Below, piece by piece: positions 8,629 through 17,638 of a DNA stretch of 64,000 bases; the first letter of the stretch is position 1; every line of letters starts with the position of its first letter. The notes below the pieces were generated by a model. The model ran no database searches. It was given only the letters and a program-made list of their open reading frames with translations, and had not been told where the DNA came from. The position numbers and the translations under genes were made by a program. Origin of the DNA: Nocardioides terrigena (GTDB lineage: Bacteria; Actinomycetota; Actinomycetes; Propionibacteriales; Nocardioidaceae); contig NZ_PZYY01000007.1 in NCBI RefSeq assembly GCF_003047265.1, forward strand, positions 124,001 through 188,000. The letters run 5' to 3'.

Positions 8629-10620
8629 GTGTCCGAGATCAAGGTCGTCCGCACCCACGCTGGCCAGCGTGAGGAGCAGACCCTGACGACGGGCACCAAG
8701 GCCTGGGAGCTCTTCCGGGACGACGCCGACGTCATCGCCGCCCGCGTCGGGGGCGAGCTCCGCGACCTGGCCCACGAGCTGCGCGACGGCGACGAGGTCG
8801 AGGGCGTCGAGATGGCCAGCAAGGACGGCCGCGACATCCTGCGCCACTCCACCGCCCACGTCCTGGCCCAGGCGGTGCAGCAGATCTGGCCCGAGGCCCG
8901 CCTCGGCATCGGCCCGCCGGTGGAGAACGGCTTCTACTACGACTTCGACGTCGAGACCCCCTTCGTGCCGGAGGACCTCGCCAAGATCGAGACCGCGATG
9001 CGCAAGATCATCAAGGCCAACCAGCGCTTCGAGCGCCGGGTCACCACCGATGCCGACGCGCTGACCGAGCTCCAGGACGAGCCCTACAAGATCGAGCTCA
9101 TCGGGCTCAAGGGTGGTGCCGGGACTGCTGACACCGAGGGCGCCAGCGTCGAGGTCGGGGCCGGCGAGCTCACCATCTACGACAACATCGGTCGTGACGG
9201 CCAGGCTGCCTGGTCCGACCTGTGCCGTGGCCCCCACCTGCCGACCACCAAGCGCATCCCGGCGTTCAAGCTGATGCGCAGCGCGGCGGCGTACTGGCGC
9301 GGCGACGAGAAGAACAAGCAGCTCCAGCGCATCTACGGCACCGCGTGGGAGACCAAGGAGGCGCTCGAGGAGCACCTCCACCGGATCGAGGAGGCCGAGC
9401 GGCGCGACCACCGCAAGCTCGGTCGCGAGCTCGACCTCTACTCCTTCCCGGACGAGATCGGCTCCGGCATGGCGGTCTTCCACCCGCGCGGTGGCGTCAT
9501 CAAGCGGGAGATGGAGGACTACGTCCGCCGTCGGCACCTCGAGGAGGGCTTCGACTACGTCGGCACCCCGCACATCAGCAAGGACGGCCTGTTCCACACC
9601 TCCGGGCACCTGCCCTACTACGCGGACACCATGTTCCCGCCGATGGAGATGGAGCACGCGGAGTACCGCCTCAAGGCGATGAACTGCCCGATGCACAACC
9701 TGATCTACCGCTCGCGCCAGCGCTCCTACCGCGAGCTGCCGCTGCGGTTCTTCGAGTTCGGGTCGGTCTACCGCTACGAGAAGTCCGGCGTGGTCCACGG
9801 CCTGACCCGGGTCCGCGCGATGACCCAGGACGACTCGCACTCCTACGTCACCCCCGAGCAGGCGCCCGCCGAGGTCGAGCACCTGCTCACCTTCGTGACC
9901 GGTCTGCTCAAGGACTTCGGGCTCGACGACTACTACTTCGAGCTGTCCACCCGCGACGACTCCAAGCCCGACAAGTTCATCGGCTCCGACGAGCAGTGGC
10001 AGACCGCCACCGAGGTCCTGGAGACCGCCGCGCTGAAGTTCGGTGTGGACCTCGTCCCCGACCCGGGCGGCGCCGCGTTCTACGGCCCCAAGATCTCGGT
10101 GCAGGCCAAGGACGCGATCGGTCGCACCTGGCAGATGTCGACCATCCAGTACGACTTCAACCAGCCGGCGGTCGACCGCTTCAACCTCGAGTACGTCGCC
10201 ACCGACGGCACCCGCAAGCAGCCGGTGATGATCCACTCCGCCAAGTTCGGCTCGATCGAGCGGTTCATCGGCGTCCTCGTCGAGCACTACGCCGGCGCCT
10301 TCCCGCCCTGGCTCGCGCCCGTCCAGGTCCAGGCGATCCCGATCGCCGAGCGCCACAACGACTACCTGTACGACGTCGCGCGGCGGATGAAGGTGGCCGG
10401 GCTGCGGGTCGAGGTCGACGACTCCGACGACCGGATGCAGAAGAAGATCCGCAACGCGCAGCTGCAGAAGGTGCCGTTCATGATGATCGCCGGCGACGAC
10501 GACGTGGAGAAGGGCGCGGTCTCCTTCCGCTACCGCGACGGGCGCCAGGACAACGGGGTCCCCCTCGAGGAGGCCATCGAGCGGGTCGCGTCCGCCGTGG
10601 CGTCCCGCGAGCAGGTCTGA
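8629..10620 (+). CDS. thrS: Threonine--tRNA ligase
   Basis: Threonyl-tRNA synthetase, 663 residues from GTG 8629. This start has AGAAGGAG about eight bases upstream; an in-frame ATG at 8611 overlaps that site and has none of its own. Order: TGS domain at the N-terminus; second additional (editing) domain with HSTAHVLAQ and [11 protein letters not shown]; class II catalytic core with motif 2 region FRYEKSG-like ([17 protein letters not shown]) and zinc ligands in MNCPMHN; and the C-terminal anticodon-binding domain ([11 protein letters not shown]). Length is normal. A TAGCAT -10-like element at 8584-8589 would give a short leader, and there is no room for a T-box. Confidence 0.97.
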   Translation: MSEIKVVRTHAGQREEQTLTTGTKAWELFRDDADVIAARVGGELRDLAHELRDGDEVEGVEMASKDGRDILRHSTAHVLAQAVQQIWPEARLGIGPPVENGFYYDFDVETPFVPEDLAKIETAMRKIIKANQRFERRVTTDADALTELQDEPYKIELIGLKGGAGTADTEGASVEVGAGELTIYDNIGRDGQAAWSDLCRGPHLPTTKRIPAFKLMRSAAAYWRGDEKNKQLQRIYGTAWETKEALEEHLHRIEEAERRDHRKLGRELDLYSFPDEIGSGMAVFHPRGGVIKREMEDYVRRRHLEEGFDYVGTPHISKDGLFHTSGHLPYYADTMFPPMEMEHAEYRLKAMNCPMHNLIYRSRQRSYRELPLRFFEFGSVYRYEKSGVVHGLTRVRAMTQDDSHSYVTPEQAPAEVEHLLTFVTGLLKDFGLDDYYFELSTRDDSKPDKFIGSDEQWQTATEVLETAALKFGVDLVPDPGGAAFYGPKISVQAKDAIGRTWQMSTIQYDFNQPAVDRFNLEYVATDGTRKQPVMIHSAKFGSIERFIGVLVEHYAGAFPPWLAPVQVQAIPIAERHNDYLYDVARRMKVAGLRVEVDDSDDRMQKKIRNAQLQKVPFMMIAGDDDVEKGAVSFRYRDGRQDNGVPLEEAIERVASAVASREQV

Positions 10621-10631
10621 GCGGAGGGGCG

Positions 10632-11126
10632 TCAGCCGGGTGCGACGTCCTTGACGTAGCGCCGGCACGGCGAGGTGAAGTGCTCACCGAGGGCGACCAC
10701 GTCATAGGCGAGGTCGCCCTCGTCGCGCCAGCCGTGACGGGCGTAGAACGCCCGTGCGCGCGCGTTGCCGACCACCACGGCGAGCCAGGCTGACGAATGG
10801 CCCGCGGCGGCGACCTGCCGCTCGGCCTCGGCGAGCAGCAGGTCCGCCACGCCGGATCCGCGGAAGGCCCGGTCGACGTAGACCTGCTCGACCTCGTCGC
10901 CCGCGACCATGATGAAGCCGGCCACGACGCCGTCGACGTCGGCGACGGTCGTGTCGTCGGTGCCGGCGATCCGGAGCTCGACGCGCTCGCGGAACGCCCC
11001 CGGCGTACGCCGCCGGGTCAGGCCGTCGGGGACGTGGCCGCGGTGGCCGTCGTGCCAGCCGCGGTGGAACAGCTCGGCGACCTGGGCGGCATCGTCGGCG
11101 GTGGCGGGACGGAGGACCGGGGTCAC
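10632..11126 (-). CDS. GNAT-family N-acetyltransferase
   Basis: A 164-residue acetyl-CoA-dependent acyltransferase. It has the GNAT core order: VLRPATADDAAQV at the start, a central strand AGFIMVAGDEVEQVYVDRAF, the pyrophosphate-binding loop region RGSGVADLLLAEAE, and the C-terminal ARAFYARHGW. The substrate is unknown. The GTG start at 11126 follows a TAGGGT six bases upstream on the minus strand. Its stop faces that of thrS with an 11-base gap. Confidence 0.85.
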   Translation of the reverse strand: MTPVLRPATADDAAQVAELFHRGWHDGHRGHVPDGLTRRRTPGAFRERVELRIAGTDDTTVADVDGVVAGFIMVAGDEVEQVYVDRAFRGSGVADLLLAEAERQVAAAGHSSAWLAVVVGNARARAFYARHGWRDEGDLAYDVVALGEHFTSPCRRYVKDVAPG

Positions 11127-11132
11127 GGCCGG

Positions 11133-11138
11133 ACCCTA
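11133..11138 (-). promoter_or_regulatory. -10 element, leaderless start of the GNAT gene
   Basis: TAGGGT on the minus strand, six bases before GTG 11126. It lies back to back with the TAGGAT of the HIT gene in a 34-bp divergent gap. Confidence 0.6.
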
Positions 11139-11147
11139 CCGGCCCTC

Positions 11148-11153
11148 TAGGAT
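11148..11153 (+). promoter_or_regulatory. -10 element, leaderless start of the HIT gene
   Basis: TAGGAT followed by seven bases and ATG 11161; no ribosome-binding site fits between them. Confidence 0.6.
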
Positions 11154-11160
11154 CCCCGGC

Positions 11161-11700
11161 ATGGGCGACAACGGTGAGGGGGCGTCCGTCGGGGTGCCCC
11201 CGGACGGGCTCGAGCGGCTGTGGACGCCCTACCGGATGGCCTACGTGCGGTCGGACACGACCGCGGAGGGCTGTCCCTTCTGCCGCATCCCGCAGGGTGT
11301 CGACGAGGACAACCTCGTGGTCGCCCGCGGTGCGACGACGTACGCCGTGCTCAACCTGCACCCCTACAACCCCGGGCACCTCATGGTGCTGCCCTACCGT
11401 CACGTCGCGGACCTCGAGGACCTCACGGCCGAGGAGTCGGCGGAGCTGATGGCGATGACCCAGCAGGCGATCCGCACCATCCGCGCCGTCAGCGCCCCGC
11501 ACGCGTTCAACGTGGGGATCAACCTCGGCGGCCCGGCCGGCGGCTCGCTGGCCGACCACCTGCACCAGCACGTCGTACCGCGCTGGTCGGGGGACGCCAA
11601 CTTCATCACGGTGATCGGGGCGACCAAGACGCTGCCGCAGCTGCTGGAGGACACCCGCGACCTGCTCGCCAAGGCCTGGCACGACCTGTCCGAGGACTGA
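11161..11700 (+). CDS. HIT-domain nucleotide hydrolase/phosphorylase
   Basis: A 179-residue histidine-triad protein, a family that cleaves dinucleoside polyphosphates or AMP conjugates. The catalytic triad is DHLHQHVVPRW near residue 137; a metal-site pair CPFC lies near residue 38. It corresponds by family and context to the Ap4A phosphorylase-like gene that sits between thrS and the phosphatidylinositol-phosphate synthase gene in mycobacteria; here other genes separate it from the latter. ATG 11161 is preceded by TAGGAT, indicating leaderless translation; an 84-codon upstream extension of the frame is not supported. Confidence 0.92.
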   Translation: MGDNGEGASVGVPPDGLERLWTPYRMAYVRSDTTAEGCPFCRIPQGVDEDNLVVARGATTYAVLNLHPYNPGHLMVLPYRHVADLEDLTAEESAELMAMTQQAIRTIRAVSAPHAFNVGINLGGPAGGSLADHLHQHVVPRWSGDANFITVIGATKTLPQLLEDTRDLLAKAWHDLSED

Positions 11701-11793
11701 CCGCCCGCCACCCCTTGCCCCGGGCTGCGGACAGGAGGAATCTGGACGGACCGGTGGCGCCACCGGGGTGCCACCTCGGGTGCGGAGGTGCAC

Positions 11794-12417
11794 ATGATGT
11801 ATGCACGCTCGACGTCGATCACCGGCGATGCCGCTCAGATCGACGCCTGTGTCGCGTTCCTGCGCGAGGAGGTCATGCCCACGATCACGGGGATGGACGG
11901 GTGCATGGGGATCTCCCTGCTCGTCGACCGTGACGTCGGCCGCTGCATAGCCACGACGTCCTGGGCGGGGGAGGACGAGATGCGGGCCACCGAGGGCCAG
12001 GTGGTCCCGCTGCGCGACCGCGCGAGCCGGATGATGGGTGGGGAGGCGGTCGTCGACGAGTGGGAGATCGCGGTGATGCACCGCGAGCACGAGACCGAGG
12101 AAGGCTCCTGGTGCCGGGTCACCTGGATGCAGTGCGATCCCGCCGAGCTCGAGTCGATGATCGACTTCTTCAAGGACACGGTCCTGGTGCGGCTCGAGGC
12201 CGACGACGACTTCTGCAGCGCCAGCTTCTTCGTGGACCGGGGCTCCGGGCGGTGCTGCGGCACGGCACGGTTCGCGACGCGCGAGGCCCTCGAGGCGACG
12301 CGGGAGATGGCGAGGCGGATGCGCGACGAGCGCAGCGCGACGTCACGGACCACCTTCCCCGACATCGCGGAGTGCGAGCTGGTCCTCGCGCACCTGCGGG
12401 TGCCGGAGCTGGTCTGA
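11794..12417 (+). CDS. Protein with two ABM-like domains
   Basis: A cytoplasmic protein of about 207 residues with an internal duplication. Both halves show the ferredoxin-like pattern of antibiotic-biosynthesis-monooxygenase (ABM) dimeric alpha-beta barrels: MYARSTSITGDAAQIDACVAFL then GCMGISLLVDRDVGRCIATTSW in the first half, and CRVTWMQCDPAELESMIDFF then CSASFFVDRGSGRCCGTARF in the second. A fused repeat would make an intramolecular barrel. No active-site residue can be named. GGAGG at 11784-11788 serves ATG 11794 or ATG 11797; an upstream GTG overlaps that site and is excluded. Function unknown. Confidence 0.75.
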   Translation: MMYARSTSITGDAAQIDACVAFLREEVMPTITGMDGCMGISLLVDRDVGRCIATTSWAGEDEMRATEGQVVPLRDRASRMMGGEAVVDEWEIAVMHREHETEEGSWCRVTWMQCDPAELESMIDFFKDTVLVRLEADDDFCSASFFVDRGSGRCCGTARFATREALEATREMARRMRDERSATSRTTFPDIAECELVLAHLRVPELV

Positions 12418-12447
12418 GGTCGCAGGGGTGGGCGCCGGGCGCCGCGT

Positions 12448-13590
12448 CTACCCGACGGGGTGGGGATGCTCCGGTGCACGCCCCTGGAAGGCCAGGATGG
12501 CGGGGTTCTGGATCCGCCCGGCGCGGATCTCGATGGCCCGGCTGATGGTCTCGTTGCCGTCCCAGGCGTCGGGGCCCGAGAGGACCGTCTCCACGAAGGG
12601 CAGCAGGGCCTCGCTGTTCTCCCAGGTCGCCGAGTTCCAGAGGTACGACGGGCTGTGGTCGACGGCGTAGTAGTGCACGCGGTCGGCCACGGTGAACATC
12701 GGCTCGTCGAAGGTCGTGGGGGTGGCCCACGAGAAGCCCATGCCCTCGTCGCAGGACACGTCCACGATCAGGCTGCCCTGCCGGAAGGCACCGAGGTCCT
12801 CGGTCTGCAGGTAGGTCAGCGGCGCCGACGTGTCCTGGAACGTGCAGTTGACGACGATGTCGTTCTCGGCGAGGTACGCCGCCAGGGGCTCTCTACCGCG
12901 ATCGGTGATCACGTGGCTCACGCCGGCCTCGCGCGGGTCGTGGTCGAACTGCCGGATCCGCACCGAGTGGATCGGCGAGCCGACCGCCGCCACACCACGG
13001 GTGGTCAGCACGGCGACGTCGCCCACGCCGTGGGCCTTCAGCGCGGTCACGGCGCCGCGGGCGGTGGCGCCGAAGCCGATCACCACGGCGCTGAGCCGGC
13101 GGCCGTAGTCACCGGTGATGCCGACGAGCTCCATCGCCTGCAGCACCGAGCAGTAGCCGGCCAGCTCGTTGTTCTTGTGGAAGACGTGCAGGCCGACGTG
13201 GCCGTCCACCGTCCAGTGGTTCATCGCCTCGAAGGCGATCAGCGTCAGCTCCCGGTCGATCGCCAGCTGGGTCAGCTCCGGGTCCTGGACGCAGTGCGGC
13301 CAGCCCCAGAGGACCTGGCCGGCGTGCATGGCGGCCACGTCCTCGTGCTGGGGCTTGGGCAGCACCACGACGTCGGAGCCGGTGATGATCTCCTCGCGGG
13401 TCGCGAAACCGGCCACGTGCTCGCCGAGCTCCTCGTCGGAGCGGCCGAAGCGCGCGCCGTACCCGTGCTCGAGGGTGATCTGCCGGGCGAGGGCGGGGTC
13501 GAGGCGGGACAGGTGCTCGGGGTGCAGCGGGAGGCGGTGCTCGTTCTCCTTGGAGGAAGTGCCGACCACGCCGAGGCGCAGGAGGCTCAC
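12448..13590 (-). CDS. Alanine dehydrogenase/PNT-family enzyme, N5-(carboxyethyl)ornithine synthase-like
   Basis: A 380-residue NAD(P)-dependent dehydrogenase. The N-terminal part, GVVGTSSKENEHRLPLHPEH, has the look of the AlaDh/PNT N-terminal domain and in particular of carboxyethylornithine synthases, which reductively condense pyruvate with ornithine. A Rossmann segment follows (SAVVIGFGATARGAVTALKAHG near 180), and later DVSCDEGMGFSWATPT. The substrate is not proven; an ordinary alanine dehydrogenase is less likely given the divergent N-terminus. The GTG start at 13590 overlaps the stop of the small basic gene (GTGA) and uses that gene's AAGAAGAAG as a purine-rich ribosome site. A longer frame to 14052 runs through that small gene and is rejected. 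Confidence 0.78.
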   Translation of the reverse strand: MSLLRLGVVGTSSKENEHRLPLHPEHLSRLDPALARQITLEHGYGARFGRSDEELGEHVAGFATREEIITGSDVVVLPKPQHEDVAAMHAGQVLWGWPHCVQDPELTQLAIDRELTLIAFEAMNHWTVDGHVGLHVFHKNNELAGYCSVLQAMELVGITGDYGRRLSAVVIGFGATARGAVTALKAHGVGDVAVLTTRGVAAVGSPIHSVRIRQFDHDPREAGVSHVITDRGREPLAAYLAENDIVVNCTFQDTSAPLTYLQTEDLGAFRQGSLIVDVSCDEGMGFSWATPTTFDEPMFTVADRVHYYAVDHSPSYLWNSATWENSEALLPFVETVLSGPDAWDGNETISRAIEIRAGRIQNPAILAFQGRAPEHPHPVG

Positions 13591-13724
13591 TTCTTCTTGT
13601 GGGGAGTGAGGCCCTCGACGGCGGTGGTGGCCCCCGCGGCCTTGGCGTGCTTCTCGGCCCGCTTCTCCTTGATGGACTTGCCGGACTTCTTGGACATGCC
13701 CTGCCGTGGCGACTTGTCGGCCAT
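13587..13724 (-). CDS. 45-residue lysine-rich small protein
   Basis: A short open frame ATG 13724 to TGA, preceded by AGGGAG with normal spacing and ending in a four-base GTGA overlap with the next gene. The product starts MADKSPRQGMSKKSGKSI and ends GLTPHKKK; it has about a dozen lysines, no hydrophobic segment and no cysteine, and is probably mostly disordered or one basic helix. I believe similar short basic proteins occur in other actinobacteria, but from memory only. The ribosome site plus the exact coupling make it a credible gene. It could bind RNA/DNA or simply couple translation of the dehydrogenase. Confidence 0.7.
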   Translation of the reverse strand: MADKSPRQGMSKKSGKSIKEKRAEKHAKAAGATTAVEGLTPHKKK

Positions 13725-13782
13725 CGGGACTCCCTGGTTGGAAGCCTGGATGGCTCCGTGCGGCCACAGTACGCCGCCCCGG

Positions 13783-13788
13783 TAGCGT
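13783..13788 (+). promoter_or_regulatory. -10 element, leaderless start of the phosphatase gene
   Basis: TAGCGT seven bases before GTG 13796. An in-frame GTG at 13787 lies inside this hexamer and is therefore an unlikely start. Confidence 0.55.
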
Positions 13789-13795
13789 GCGGGAC

Positions 13796-14551
13796 GTGGA
13801 TGACGCCCAGCTGGCCGCCGAGCTCGTCCGGGAGGCCGGCACGCTGGCCGCCGCGATGCGCCGTGACGGCCTCGACGCCGAGACCAAGACCCACGTCTCC
13901 GACATCGTGACGGCCGCCGACCGGGCGGCAGAGCGCCTGGTCGTCGAGCGGTTGCGCGAGGCGCGGCCCGACGACGCGATCGTGGGGGAGGAGGGTGCCG
14001 ACCACACCGGCACGAGCGGCCGCACCTGGGTCATCGACCCCGTCGACGGCACCTACAACTTCCACCGCGGGCTCGACTGGTGGTGCTCGGCGCTGGCGCT
14101 GGTCGACGGCGACGACGTCGTCCTCGGTGCCGTGCACCACCCGCAGCAGGACGCGACGTACGTCGGGGGGCCGGGGCTGCCGCCCACCCGCGACGCGGTG
14201 CCGCTGGCGCCGCTCGAGGACCGTCCGCTCGCGGAGTGCTGCGCCACGACCTACCTCCACCCGCCGTTCTACGACGGCGAGGTGGGTGCCGCGTTCGCCC
14301 GCGCCGTCGCCGGTGTCGCGACCCTGCGGATGATGGGCTCCGGCACGCTGGACGCGATGGCCATCGCCGAGGGCCGGTGCGACGTGCTCTTCCAGCACTC
14401 GGTCCCCGACTGGGACCGGCTCCCGGGCGCCGCGATCGTCCGCGGAGTGGGCGGCGAGTCCCGCGTGGTGGAGGCGGGCGGCCGGTCGTGGCACGTCCTC
14501 GGGGTCCCGAGCGCGGTGGCCGAGGTCTGCGAGCGGCTCCGGCAGGAGTAG
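13796..14551 (+). CDS. Inositol monophosphatase-family phosphatase (possible histidinol-phosphatase)
   Basis: A 251-residue Mg2+-dependent phosphatase. Metal-binding motifs: GEEG near residue 66, WVIDPVDGTYNF near 78, and the C-terminal WDRLPGAAIVRGVGG near 205 in place of the usual WDxAAG. Actinobacterial members include inositol-1-phosphatases and the HisN-type histidinol-phosphatase; the next gene is a CDP-alcohol phosphatidyltransferase, which could favour an inositol role, but the DRLPGA variant makes substrate assignment unsafe. GTG 13796 lies seven bases after TAGCGT, so the mRNA is likely leaderless. The stop codon TAG doubles as the start of the -10 of the next gene. Confidence 0.88.
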   Translation: MDDAQLAAELVREAGTLAAAMRRDGLDAETKTHVSDIVTAADRAAERLVVERLREARPDDAIVGEEGADHTGTSGRTWVIDPVDGTYNFHRGLDWWCSALALVDGDDVVLGAVHHPQQDATYVGGPGLPPTRDAVPLAPLEDRPLAECCATTYLHPPFYDGEVGAAFARAVAGVATLRMMGSGTLDAMAIAEGRCDVLFQHSVPDWDRLPGAAIVRGVGGESRVVEAGGRSWHVLGVPSAVAEVCERLRQE

Positions 14552-14554
14552 CCT
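14549..14554 (+). promoter_or_regulatory. -10 element overlapping a stop codon
   Basis: TAGCCT six bases before GTG 14561. Its first three bases are the TAG stop of the phosphatase gene, so the downstream gene can start its own leaderless transcript at the gene junction. Confidence 0.55.
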
Positions 14555-14560
14555 GCGGCC

Positions 14561-15184
14561 GTGCTCGACAGGTTCAAGCAGTTCTGGCAGGGCGTCATGC
14601 TCGCGCCCTTCGTCAACCTCTTCATCCGTCTCGGCATCAGCCCCGACGTGGTGACGCTGGTCGGCACCGCCGGCCTGGCCTTCGGGGCGCTCTGGTTCTT
14701 CCCGCAGGGGATGGTCTGGCAGGGCGTCCTGTTCATCACCGCCTTCGTCTTCAGCGACCTGATCGACGGTGCGATGGCCCGCAAGGCCGGTCGCACCGAC
14801 GACTTCGGTGCCTTCCTCGACTCCACGCTGGACCGGGTCGCCGACGGCGCGCTCTTCGCCGGCGCGGCGCTCTACTTCGCCTGGGTGGTGGAGGACCGCC
14901 TGTACGTCGCGCTGTGCCTGGTGGTGCTGGTGATGGGCGCGGTCACGTCGTACGCCCGGGCCAAGGCCGACCACCTCGGCTACGACGCCAAGGTCGGCAT
15001 CGCCGAGCGCCCGGACCGGCTCGTCGGCTTCCTCGTCCCGGCCTTCTTCGCCGACGTCCTCGACCTGCCCTGGCTGCTCGAGGCCGCCCTGTGGATCCTG
15101 GCCGTGGCGGCCACGGTGACCGTGGCCCAGCGCATCTGGACCGTCCGCCGCCAAGCACTCGCCCGCGCCGCCTCGCGGGGCTGA
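14561..15184 (+). CDS. CDP-alcohol phosphatidyltransferase (PgsA/PIP-synthase-like)
   Basis: A 207-residue integral membrane enzyme that transfers a phosphatidyl group from CDP-diacylglycerol to an alcohol. The full family signature D-G-x2-A-R-x8-G-x3-D-x3-D is visible in DGAMARKAGRTDDFGAFLDS around residue 68. About six hydrophobic segments. The proximity of the HIT gene and of thrS mirrors the mycobacterial pgsA1 region, so phosphatidylinositol-phosphate synthase is the best guess; phosphatidylglycerophosphate synthase is the alternative. GTG 14561 has TAGCCT six bases upstream. Confidence 0.88.
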   Translation: MLDRFKQFWQGVMLAPFVNLFIRLGISPDVVTLVGTAGLAFGALWFFPQGMVWQGVLFITAFVFSDLIDGAMARKAGRTDDFGAFLDSTLDRVADGALFAGAALYFAWVVEDRLYVALCLVVLVMGAVTSYARAKADHLGYDAKVGIAERPDRLVGFLVPAFFADVLDLPWLLEAALWILAVAATVTVAQRIWTVRRQALARAASRG

Positions 15185-15186
15185 TC

Positions 15187-15207
15187 CCGGGCCCATCCAC
15201 GGCCCGG
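15187..15207 (+). terminator. Short hairpin between phosphatidyltransferase and pdxS genes
   Basis: Seven-bp stem CCGGGCC/GGCCCGG with a seven-base loop, 3 bases after the stop at 15184. No U-tract. A weak terminator or pause site. Confidence 0.4.
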
Positions 15208-15238
15208 TCCCGACGTACGGACACGCCCGCCGCGGACG

Positions 15239-15244
15239 TACGAT
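15239..15244 (+). promoter_or_regulatory. -10 element, leaderless start of pdxS
   Basis: TACGAT six bases before ATG 15251. Two CGTACG palindromes flank the promoter (about 15214-15219 and 15237-15242). Confidence 0.55.
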
Positions 15245-15250
15245 GCGGCC

Positions 15251-16153
<903 letters not shown>

Positions 16154-16188
16154 CGACCGCCCGACGCCCCGCACCACCCCGCCCACAG

Positions 16189-16221
16189 GACAGCCCCGAC
16201 GCCACCGGCGCCGGGGCTGTC
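16189..16221 (+). terminator. Strong hairpin after pdxS
   Basis: Perfect 10-bp stem GACAGCCCCG/CGGGGCTGTC (16189-16198 and 16212-16221) whose 13-base loop can itself pair GCC with GGC. Located 36 bases past the pdxS stop; no U-tract. It separates pdxS from the downstream exported-protein operon. Confidence 0.7.
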
Positions 16222-16313
16222 GTGGTCCCGGCCGCGACGAGCCACGACCATGACACGGACGGGCTACTCACCCACCCCTGTCCAGCCGGCCCGATCGAGG
16301 CTGTCCAACAGTG

Positions 16314-16343
16314 CGTTCACAAGTGATCCACGGCCGGTGAACG
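16314..16343 (+). promoter_or_regulatory. Inverted repeat upstream of the SipW/TasA-type operon
   Basis: CGTTCAC (16314-16320) and GTGAACG (16337-16343), separated by 16 bases, in the 298-bp gap before the first gene of the operon. The arms match exactly and could bind a dimeric regulator, but no specific family is recognised. The rest of the gap holds the pdxS hairpin and a GAAGGA ribosome site ahead of ATG 16452. Confidence 0.35.
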
Positions 16344-16451
16344 GGACCTTTACTTTGGCAATTCCGCGCCGGGCGCGGCTTCAGGATCGTCTCAAGAGGT
16401 TCCGGTCCCGGGCCTCGCACAGACCTCGTCGAAGCAGAAGGATCACTCCCC

Positions 16452-17012
16452 ATGAAGAACACCACCAAGGGTGCTTTCGCCGCCTCCGCCGCCGCCGTCC
16501 TGCTGCTCGGCGGGGCCGGCTCGCTGGCCTACTGGTCCGACGCGGAGACGATCAAGGGCGGCGACGTCACGGCGGGCAGCCTGTCCCTGGACGCCCCCAC
16601 GTGCGACGCGAGCTGGAAGTACGCCGCGGGCAAGGCCGGAGCGGGCAACACCGTCGCGCGGTTCGTCCCCGGCGACGTCATCACCAAGAACTGCACGTTC
16701 ACGGTCCGGGGCTCCGGTGACAACCTGACGGCCAACCTGGCCACTCCCGCCACCTACGCCGTCACCGGCACGAACGTCACCGCCACCGTCACTGCGGCGT
16801 ACAAGCTCGGCACGGCCACCATGGCCAACCCGGCCGTCGTCACCGCCGCCGACAACGGCAAGGTCGTCACCGCCGCCATCACCGTCACCTTCCCGTACGG
16901 CACGGACGAGAACGCCGCGACCAAGACCAACACCAACACCATGCAGGGCTCGGTCGCGACGCTCGACGACATCGCGGTCACCCTCACCCAGGCCAACCCG
17001 AACCAGAGCTGA
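16452..17012 (+). CDS. SipW-cognate (TasA-type) exported protein 1
   Basis: A 186-residue secreted protein. The N-terminus, MKNTTKGAFAASAAAVLLLG followed by GAGSLAYWSDAETIKGGDVT and AGSLSL, is the characteristic signal of proteins processed by SipW/ER-type signal peptidases (a hydrophobic run, then AYWSD and a downstream AG). The mature part is Thr/Val/Ala-rich, probably beta-sheet, with two cysteines in the first third (PTCDASW and KNCTF) that could form a disulfide. TasA and relatives assemble as surface fibres in Bacilli; surface or fibre function here is inference. The signal peptidase gene starts 20 bases after the stop. Confidence 0.85.
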   Translation: MKNTTKGAFAASAAAVLLLGGAGSLAYWSDAETIKGGDVTAGSLSLDAPTCDASWKYAAGKAGAGNTVARFVPGDVITKNCTFTVRGSGDNLTANLATPATYAVTGTNVTATVTAAYKLGTATMANPAVVTAADNGKVVTAAITVTFPYGTDENAATKTNTNTMQGSVATLDDIAVTLTQANPNQS

Positions 17013-17032
17013 GTCGGACGGGGACTCCTCCG

Positions 17033-17638
17033 ATGAGGTCTGTACTGGGATGGGCCGGCCAGGTGTTCGCCTGGCTGGTCATCCTGGTCATGGTGGTGGT
17101 CCTCGCCGCAGCCGTGCTGGTCCCGCGGCTCGGCGGGGCCACGCCGTACACCATCCTCACCGGGTCCATGCAGCCTGAGATGCCTCCGGGCACCCTCGTG
17201 GTGGTCAGGCCGGTCGGGCCGAGTGACATCTCGGTCGGCACCGTGATCACCTACCAGCTCGAGTCGGGCAAGCCGACCGTCGTCACCCACCGGGTGACCG
17301 CCGTCGGTGTCGACGCCACGGGCGAGCTGCGCTTCACCACCCAGGGAGACGCCAACAACACTCCCGACGCGGCCACCGTGCGCCCGGTCCAGATCCGCGG
17401 CGAGCGGTGGTACTCGGTCAGCCACCTGGGCCACCTCAACACCCTTCTCAGCGGTCAGGAGCGTCAGATGGCCGTCTACGCTGCCGCCGCCCTCCTGCTC
17501 GGCTACGCGGGTTACCAGTTCCTCGTCGCACTCTCGGGCCGCACGCGCCACCGCGACCCTGCGGCCCCGGCCGGTCCTGGCACCGACAGCGACGGGACGG
17601 CCGAGAGGGTCGCGGAGCCCGCGGAGAGCCTCACGTGA
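17033..17638 (+). CDS. Signal peptidase I, ER/SipW type
   Basis: A 201-residue membrane serine peptidase of family S26B, which removes signal peptides outside the cytoplasm. Catalytic Ser is in LTGSMQPEM near residue 45, and the second catalytic residue is the His of THRV near residue 85, so it is a Ser-His enzyme instead of the Ser-Lys type of LepB. Another family motif is TQGDANNTPD. One membrane helix at each end (about 8-30 and 145-165), then a disordered Asp/Glu/Ala tail. The gene directly follows a predicted SipW-type substrate. Its stop overlaps a small downstream frame (GTGA). Confidence 0.92.
   Translation: MRSVLGWAGQVFAWLVILVMVVVLAAAVLVPRLGGATPYTILTGSMQPEMPPGTLVVVRPVGPSDISVGTVITYQLESGKPTVVTHRVTAVGVDATGELRFTTQGDANNTPDAATVRPVQIRGERWYSVSHLGHLNTLLSGQERQMAVYAAAALLLGYAGYQFLVALSGRTRHRDPAAPAGPGTDSDGTAERVAEPAESLT

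Noticed and set aside
8551..10668. A 705-codon open frame on the minus strand across thrS
   Set aside because: It mirrors thrS codon by codon; third-position GC bias leaves few stops on the opposite strand, and the translation is low-complexity with no family resemblance.
12448..14052. A 534-codon form of the alanine-dehydrogenase-family gene
   Set aside because: The extra N-terminus overlaps the small basic gene and the phosphatase gene and has no resemblance to the family; GTG 13590 fits the known N-terminus.
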